A DNA stretch of 64,000 nt, taken from positions 53,981,440 through 54,045,439 of the forward strand of contig NC_089851.1 in NCBI RefSeq assembly GCF_036373705.1, written 5' to 3'. Every line of letters begins with the position of its first letter. The stretch's first letter is position 1. The translations under genes and the position numbers were made by a program. This DNA is from Amia ocellicauda. Lineage: Eukaryota; Chordata; Actinopteri; Amiiformes; Amiidae. Below are positions 56,345 through 64,000 of this stretch, piece by piece. A model generated the notes under the pieces. It saw only the letters and a program-made list of their open reading frames with translations. It did not search any database and had not been told where the DNA came from.

Positions 56345-56526
56345 ACTTGTAAAAAACACATTTTCTTTAAAGAAAACAAAACACACAGATGACAGTCTGA
56401 TTTCCCATCAGCTATACAGGCAACAGTATCTGAGGTCGATAGCCCTCCCTTGTGCAGAGGAGCCCAGAAGCCAGCCTTCAAGAGCAAACGAACGAACACT
56501 TCGGTGACTGCAAAGTGGGGCCAAGT

Positions 56527-56585
56527 GGGCTCGTCCTGGAGTTGAACCCAGGGCCTCTCACACCCTCAGCAAGAATCATACCTCT
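56527..56585 (-). pseudogene. Truncated tRNA-Pro-like copy fused to the next block
   Basis: The first unit of array 2. The T-arm and anticodon arm are present, but after AAGAATCATACC the sequence jumps straight to CTCTCCTTTGGTGCAGC, deleting the D-arm, 5' acceptor strand and about 200 bp of the following block. The join is at a short shared 'ATRCC' sequence. Confidence 0.85.
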
Positions 56586-56905
56586 CCTTTGGTGCAGCTC
56601 AGGAGTACACGTTCAGCAAAGGTCTCCATAACAAGCCGGCAAACCACATTTCGTCCTCCTCCTCCTCAACAACACACTACATGTCCTCCTCCTCCTCAAC
56701 AACAACAACAACAACAACAACGAACTTGTAAAATACACATTTTCTTTAAAGAAAACAAAACACACAGATGACAGTCTGATTTCCCATCAGCTATACAGGC
56801 AACAGTATCTGAGGTTGAAAGACCTCCCTGGTGCAGAGGAGCACAGAAGCCAAGCATCGAGACAGAACAAACGAATGCTTCAGAGAATGCAAAGCGGGGC
56901 CAAGG

Positions 56906-56977
56906 GGGCTCGTCCGGGAGTTGAACCCGGGACCTCTCGCACCCTAAGCAAGAATCATACCCCTAGACCAACGAGCC
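56906..56977 (-). tRNA. tRNA-Pro (anticodon AGG), only canonical-like copy in array 2
   Basis: Canonical T-stem CCGGG/CCCGG, loop TTAGGGT with U33 and anticodon AGG. The anticodon stem is CTTGC/GCGAG, with one U-G wobble. Acceptor and promoter boxes are intact. Confidence 0.88.
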
Positions 56978-59900
56978 AAGTTAACGGAGGGTGTCGCAGT
57001 TTCTGCTGGGCAAGCGTGTAACTGCTTTGGGGCAGACCGGGAGACCTACGCTCACTGACTGATAGCATGGACTGTAGCGCTGACATGTCTTTCCAGAATG
57101 GTAACGCCATCCCCAGTGAGACAGCACTGAGAGCATGGTTCAGCAGGCCCGCAAACAACTGAAAAGAATGCCTCTCCTTTGGTGCAGCTCAGGAGTACAC
57201 GTTCAGCAAAGGTCTCCATAACAAGCTGGCAAACCACATTTCGTCCTCCTCCTCCTCAACAACACACTACATGTCCTCCTCCTCCTCCTCAACAACAACA
57301 ACAACAACGAACTTGTAAAAAACACATTTTCTTTAAAGAAAACAAAACACACAGATGACAGTCTGATTTCCCATCAGCTTTACAGGCAACAGTATCTGAG
57401 GTCGATAGCCCCTCCCTTGTGCAGAGGAGCCCAGAAGCCAGCCTTCAAGAGCAAACGAACAAACACTTCGGTGACTGCAAAGTGGGGCCAAGTGGGCTCG
57501 TCCTGGAGTTGAACCCAGGGCCTCTCACACCCTCAGCAAGAATCATACCCCTAGACCAACGAGCCAAGTTAACGGAGGGTGTCGCAGTTTCTGCTGGGCA
57601 AGCGCGTAACTGCTTTGGGGCAGACCGGGAGACCTACGCTCACTGACTGATAGCATGGACTGTAGCGCTGACGTGTCTTTCCAGAATGGTAACGCCATCC
57701 CCAGTGAGACAGCACTGAGAGCATGGTTCAGCAGGCCCGCAAACAACTGAAAAGAATGCCTCTCCTTTGGTGCAGCTCAGGAGTACACGTTCAGCAAAGG
57801 TCTCCATAACAAGCCGGCAAACCACATTTCGTCCTCCTCCTCCTCAACAACACACTACATGTCCTCCACCTCCTCCTCAACAACAACAACAACAACGAAC
57901 TTGTAAAAAACACATTTTCTTTAAAGAAAACAAAACACACAGATGACAGTCTGATTTCCCATCAGCTATACGGGCAACAGTATCTGAGGTCGATAGCCCT
58001 CCCTTGTGCAGAGGAGCCCAGAAGCCAGCCTTCAAGAGCAAACAAACAAACACTTCGGTGACTGCAAAGTGGGGCCAAGTGGGCTTGTCCTGGACTTGAA
58101 CCCAGGGCCTCTCACACCCTCAGCAAGAATCATACCCCTAGACCAACGAGCCAAGTTAACGGAGAGTGTCGCAGTTTCTGCTGGGCAAGCGCGTAACTGC
58201 TTTGGGGCAGACCGGGAGACCTACGCTCACTGACTGATAGCATGGACTGTAGCGCTGAAGTGTCTTTCCAGAACGGTAACCGTATCCCCAGTGAGACAGC
58301 ACTGAGAGCATGGTTCAGCAGGCCCGCAAACAACTGAAAAGAATGCCTCTCCTTTGGTGCAGCTCAGGAGTACACGTTCAGCAAAGGTCTCCATAACAAG
58401 CCGGCAAACCACATTTCGTCCTCCTCCTCCTCAACAACACACTACATGTCCTCCTCCTCCTCCTCAACAACAACAACAACAACAACGAACTTGTAAAAAA
58501 CACATTTTCTTTAAAGAAAACAAAACACACAGATGACAGTCTGATTTCCCATCAGCTTTACAGGCAACAGTATCTGAGGTCGATAGCCCTCCCTTGTGCA
58601 GAGGAGCCCAGAAGCCAGCCTTCAAGAGCAAACGAACAAACACTTCGGTGACTGCAAAGTGGGGCCAAGTGGGCTCGTCCTGGAGTTGAACCCAGGGCCT
58701 CTCACACCCTCAGCAAGAATCATACCCCTAGACCAACGAGCCAAGTTAACGGAGGGTGTCGCAGTTTCTGCTGGGCAAGCGCGTAACTGCTTTGGGGCAG
58801 ACCGGGAGACCTACGCTCACTGACTGATAGCATGGACTGTAGCGCTGACGTGTCTTTCCAGAATGGTAACGCCATCCCCAGTGAGACAGCACTGAGAGCA
58901 TGGTTCAGCAGGCCCGCAAACAACTGAAAAGAATGCCTCTCCTTTGGTGCAGCTCAGGAGTACACGTTCAGCAAAGGTCTCCATAACAAGCCGGCAAACC
59001 ACATTTCGTCCTCCTCCTCCTCAACAACACACTACATGTCCTCCACCTCCTCCTCAACAACAACAACAACAACAACAACGAACTTGTAAAAAACACATTT
59101 TCTTTAAAGAAAACAAAACACACAGATGACAGTCTGATTTCCCATCAGCTATACGGGCAACAGTATCTGAGGTCGATAGCCCTCCCTTGTGCAGAGGAGC
59201 CCAGAAGCCAGCCTTCAAGAGCAAACGAACAAACACTTCGGTGACTGCAAAGTAGGGCCAAGTGGGCTCGTCCTGGAGTTGAACCCAGGGCCTCTCACAC
59301 CCTCAGCAAGAATCATACCCCTAGACCAACAAGCCAAGTTAACGGAGGGTGTCGCAGTTTCTGCTGGGCAAGCGCGTAACTGCTTTGGGGCAGACCGGGA
59401 GACCTACGCTCACTGACTGATAGCATGGACTGTAGCGCTGACGTGTCTTTCCAGAATGGTAACGCCATCCCCAGTGAGACAGCACTGAGAGCATTGTTCA
59501 GCAGGCCCGCAAACAACTGAAAAGAATGCCTCTCCTTTGGTGCAGCTCAGGAGTACACGTTCAGCAAAGGTCTCCATAACAAGCTGGCAAACCACATTTC
59601 GTCCTCCTCCTCCTCAACAACACACTACATGTCCTCCTCCTCCTCCTCAACAACAACAACAGCAACGAACTTGTAAAAAACACATTTTCTTTAAAGAAAA
59701 CAAAACACACAGATGACAGTCTGATTTCCCATCAGCTTTACAGGCAACAGTATCTGAGGTCGATAGCCCTCCCTTGTGCAGAGGAGCCCAGAAGCCAGCC
59801 TTCAAGAGCAAACGAACAAACACTTCGGTGACTGCAAAGTGGGGCCAAGTGGGCTCGTCCTGGAGTTGAACCCAGGGCCTCTCACACCCTCAGCAAGAAT

Positions 59901-62900
59901 CATACCCCTAGACCAACGAGCCAAGTTAACGGAGGGTGTCGCAGTTTCTGCTGGGCAAGCGCGTAACTGCTTTGGGGCAGACCGGGAGACCTACGCTCAC
60001 TGACTGATAGCATGGACTGTAGCGCTGACGTGTCTTTCCAGAATGGTAACGCCATCCCCAGTGAGACAGCACTGAGAGCATGGTTCAGCAGGCCCGCAAA
60101 CAACTGAAAAGAATGCCTCTCCTTTGGTGCAGCTCAGGAGTACACGTTCAGCAAAGGTCTCCATAACAAGCCGGCAAACCACATTTCGTCCTCCTCCTCC
60201 TCAACAACACACTACATGTCCTCCACCTCCTCCTCAACAACAACAACAACAACAACAACGAACTTGTAAAAAACACATTTTCTTTAAAGAAAACAAAACA
60301 CACAGATGACAGTCTGATTTCCCATCAGCTATACGGGCAACAGTATCTGAGGTCGATAGCCCTCCCTTGTGCAGAGGAGCCCAGAAGCCAGCCTTCAAGA
60401 GCAAACAAACAAACACTTCGGTGACTGCAAAGTGGGGCCAAGTGGGCTTGTCCTGGACTTGAACCCAGGGCCTCTCACACCCTCAGCAAGAATCATACCC
60501 CTAGACCAACGAGCCAAGTTAACGGAGAGTGTCGCAGTTTCTGCTGGGCAAGCGCGTAACTGCTTTGGGGCAGACCGGGAGACCTACGCTCACTGACTGA
60601 TAGCATGGACTGTAGCGCTGAAGTGTCTTTCCAGAACGGTAACCGTATCCCCAGTGAGACAGCACTGAGAGCATGGTTCAGCAGGCCCGCAAACAACTGA
60701 AAAGAATGCCTCTCCTTTGGTGCAGCTCAGGAGTACACGTTCAGCAAAGGTCTCCATAACAAGCCGGCAAACCACATTTCGTCCTCCTCCTCCTCAACAA
60801 CACACTACATGTCCTCCTCCTCCTCCTCAACAACAACAACAACAACAACGAACTTGTAAAAAACACATTTTCTTTAAAGAAAACAAAACACACAGATGAC
60901 AGTCTGATTTCCCATCAGCTTTACAGGCAACAGTATCTGAGGTCAATAGCCCTCCCTTGTGCAGAGGAGCCCAGAAGCCAGCCTTCAAGAGCAAACGAAC
61001 AAACACTTCGGTGACTGCAAAGTGGGGCCAAGTGGGCTCGTCCTGGAGTTGAACCCAGGGCCTCTCACACCCTCAGCAAGAATCATACCCCTAGACCAAC
61101 GAGCCAAGTTAACGGAGGGTGTCGCAGTTTCTGCTGGGCAAGCGCGTAACTGCTTTGGGGCAGACCGGGAGACCTACGCTCACTGACTGATAGCATGGAC
61201 TGTAGCGCTGACGTGTCTTTCCAGAATGGTAACGCCATCCCCAGTGAGACAGCACTGAGAGCATGGTTCAGCAGGCCCGCAAACAACTGAAAAGAATGCC
61301 TCTCCTTTGGTGCAGCTCAGGAGTACACGTTCAGCAAAGGTCTCCATAACAAGCCGGCAAACCACATTTCGTCCTCCTCCTCCTCAACAACACACTACAT
61401 GTCCTCCACCTCCTCCTCAACAACAACAACAACAACAACAACGAACTTGTAAAAAACACATTTTCTTTAAAGAAAACAAAACACACAGATGACAGTCTGA
61501 TTTCCCATCAGCTATACGGGCAACAGTATCTGAGGTCGATAGCCCTCCCTTGTGCAGAGGAGCCCAGAAGCCAGCCTTCAAGAGCAAACAAACAAACACT
61601 TCGGTGACTGCAAAGTGGGGCCAAGTGGGCTTGTCCTGGACTTGAACCCAGGGCCTCTCACACCCTCAGCAAGAATCATACCCCTAGACCAACGAGCCAA
61701 GTTAACGGAGAGTGTCGCAGTTTCTGCTGGGCAAGCGCGTAACTGCTTTGGGGCAGACCGGGAGACCTACGCTCACTGACTGATAGCATGGACTGTAGCG
61801 CTGAAGTGTCTTTCCAGAACGGTAACCGTATCCCCAGTGAGACAGCACTGAGAGCATGGTTCAGCAGGCCCGCAAACAACTGAAAAGAATGCCTCTCCTT
61901 TGGTGCAGCTCAGGAGTACACGTTCAGCAAAGGTCTCCATAACAAGCCGGCAAACCACATTTCGTCCTCCTCCTCCTCAACAACACACTACATGTCCTCC
62001 TCCTCCTCCTCAACAACAACAACAACAACAACGAACTTGTAAAAAACACATTTTCTTTAAAGAAAACAAAACACACAGATGACAGTCTGATTTCCCATCA
62101 GCTTTACAGGCAACAGTATCTGAGGTCAATAGCCCTCCCTTGTGCAGAGGAGCCCAGAAGCCAGCCTTCAAGAGCAAACGAACAAACACTTCGGTGACTG
62201 CAAAGTGGGGCCAAGTGGGCTCGTCCTGGAGTTGAACCCAGGGCCTCTCACACCCTCAGCAAGAATCATACCCCTAGACCAACGAGCCAAGTTAACGGAG
62301 GGTGTCGCAGTTTCTGCTGGGCAAGCGCGTAACTGCTTTGGGGCAGACCGGGAGACCTACGCTCACTGACTGATAGCATGGACTGTAGCGCTGACGTGTC
62401 TTTCCAGAATGGTAACGCCATCCCCAGTGAGACAGCACTGAGAGCATGGTTCAGCAGGCCCGCAAACAACTGAAAAGAATGCCTCTCCTTTGGTGCAGCT
62501 CAGGAGTACACGTTCAGCAAAGGTCTCCATAACAAGCCGGCAAACCACATTTCGTCCTCCTCCTCCTCAACAACACACTACATGTCCTCCACCTCCTCCT
62601 CAACAACAACAACAACAACAACAACGAACTTGTAAAAAACACATTTTCTTTAAAGAAAACAAAACACACAGATGACAGTCTGATTTCCCATCAGCTATAC
62701 GGGCAACAGTATCTGAGGTCGATAGCCCTCCCTTGTGCAGAGGAGCCCAGAAGCCAGCCTTCAAGAGCAAACGAACAAACACTTTGGTGACTGCAAAGTA
62801 GGGCCAAGTGGGCTCGTCCTGGAGTTGAACCCAGGGCCTCTCACACCCTCAGCAAGAATCATACCCCTAGACCAACAAGCCAAGTTAACGGAGGGTGTCG

Positions 62901-64000
62901 CAGTTTCTGCTGGGCAAGCGCGTAACTGCTTTGGGGCAGACCAGGAGACCTACGCTCACTGACTGATAGCATGGACTGTAGCGCTGACGTGTCTTTCCAG
63001 AATGGTAACGCCATCCCCAGTGAGACAGCACTGAGAGCATTGTTCAGCAGGCCCGCAAACAACTGAAAAGAATGCCTCTCCTTTGGTGCAGCTCAGGAGT
63101 ACACGTTCAGCAAAGGTCTCCATAACAAGCTGGCAAACCACATTTCGTCCTCCTCCTCCTCAACAACACACTACATGTCCTCCTCCTCCTCCTCAACAAC
63201 AACAACAACAACGAACTTGTAAAAAACACATTTTCTTTAAAGAAAACAAAACACACAGATGACAGTCTGATTTCCCATCAGCTTTACAGGCAACAGTATC
63301 TGAGGTCGATAGCCCTCCCTTGTGCAGAGGAGCCCAGAAGCCAGCCTTCAAGAGCAAACGAACAAACACTTCGGTGACTGCAAAGTGGGGCCAAGTGGGC
63401 TCGTCCTGGAGTTGAACCCAGGGCCTCTCACACCCTCAGCAAGAATCATACCCCTAGACCAACGAGCCAAGTTAACGGAGGGTGTCGCAGTTTCTGCTGG
63501 GCAAGCGCGTAACTGCTTTGGGGCAGACCGGGAGACCTACGCTCACTGACTGATAGCATGGACTGTAGCGCTGACGTGTCTTTCCAGAATGGTAACGCCA
63601 TCCCCAGTGAGACAGCACTGAGAGCATGGTTCAGCAGGCCCGCAAACAACTGAAAAGAATGCCTCTCCTTTGGTGCAGCTCAGGAGTACACGTTCAGCAA
63701 AGGTCTCCATAACAAGCCGGCAAACCACATTTCGTCCTCCTCCTCCTCAACAACACACTACATGTCCTCCACCTCCTCCTCAACAACAACAACAACAACG
63801 AACTTGTAAAAAACACATTTTCTTTAAAGAAAACAAAACACACAGATGACAGTCTGATTTCCCATCAGCTATACGGGCAACAGTATCTGAGGTCGATAGC
63901 CCTCCCTTGTGCAGAGGAGCCCAGAAGCCAGCCTTCAAGAGCAAACGAACAAACACTTCGGTGACTGCAAAGTGGGGCCAAGTGGGCTCGTCCTGGAGTT

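Larger units (their letters stand above)
56345..64000 (-). repeat. tRNA-Pro tandem array 2 (13 full copies plus one cut by the window end)
   Basis: Same unit and orientation as array 1, starting abruptly at AACTTGTAAAAAACAC. Variant-class tRNA copies start at 57494, 58081, 58671, 59264, 59851, 60444, 61034, 61627, 62217, 62810 and 63397; a truncated one is at 56,527 and one begins at 63,984. Copies at 58081, 60444 and 61627 share private changes (acceptor GGCTTG.., T-loop TTCAAGT), marking 2,363- and 1,183-bp higher-order spacing. The pair 59264/59851 recurs at +3,546 bp. Only one copy (56,906) has the canonical anticodon loop and T-arm. Triplet tracts often begin CCTCCACCTCC here, a form rare in array 1. 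Confidence 0.97.

Overview
The window looks like repeat-rich nuclear DNA of a ray-finned fish. The reasons are several Tc1-type transposase relics, a tRNA-headed SINE and a CR1/L2-type LINE of kinds common in fish, a transposon-borne exon of the teleost 'SAMD3-like' type, and a Polinton. The species cannot be named from the sequence, and I see no intact ordinary host protein gene.

Layout. (1) 1 to about 26,475 and (2) about 56,345 to 64,000 (running off the window) are two tandem arrays of one unit of about 570-600 bp, both in the same orientation. Each complete unit carries one 72-nt proline tRNA gene or tRNA-like sequence on the minus strand, a ~260-bp block of unknown nature, a CCT/CAA triplet tract and a ~170-bp body. 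I count 46 tRNA-like copies in array 1 and 14 in array 2, the last cut by the window end. They fall into three classes: canonical tRNA-Pro(AGG), tRNA-Pro(TGG), and a majority class with G at position 33 and an altered T-arm. Higher-order duplications are plain: a dimer of 1,168 bp, a 2,926-bp block, and a 4,013-bp block repeated head to tail.

(3) 26.5-40.2 kb is a transposon graveyard. It holds a Tc1 transposase relic, an AT-rich inverted repeat split by a SINE/LINE tail, an inverted ancient piece of the tRNA-Pro array, a second Tc1 relic whose two halves lie on opposite strands, a third Tc1 relic cut by a SINE head, and a LINE reverse-transcriptase fragment. A few exon-like scraps and AT-rich repeats fill the rest.

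(4) 40,207-52,390 is a fossil Polinton (Maverick) of 12.2 kb with ~600-bp terminal inverted repeats and a 6-bp target duplication matching at 5 of 6 positions. Its plus-strand block carries protein-primed DNA polymerase B, a remnant of the packaging ATPase and two small proteins. Its convergent minus-strand block carries the protease, major capsid, pVI-like, minor capsid and chromodomain integrase genes. The element is broken in roughly a dozen places. A tRNA-Leu(TAA)-like gene sits between the integrase and the right terminal repeat.

(5) 52.4-56.3 kb holds a dispersed repeat interrupted by a ~2.8-kb DNA element with CACTGTAAAAAAT termini. That element contains a SAMD3-like exon, a possible solo LTR, a tRNA-derived SINE and a small MITE. 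Array 2 begins right at the end of the dispersed repeat.

The standout system is the tRNA-Pro satellite: about 60 Pol III internal promoters in 34 kb, alternating between genes that look functional and variant copies.
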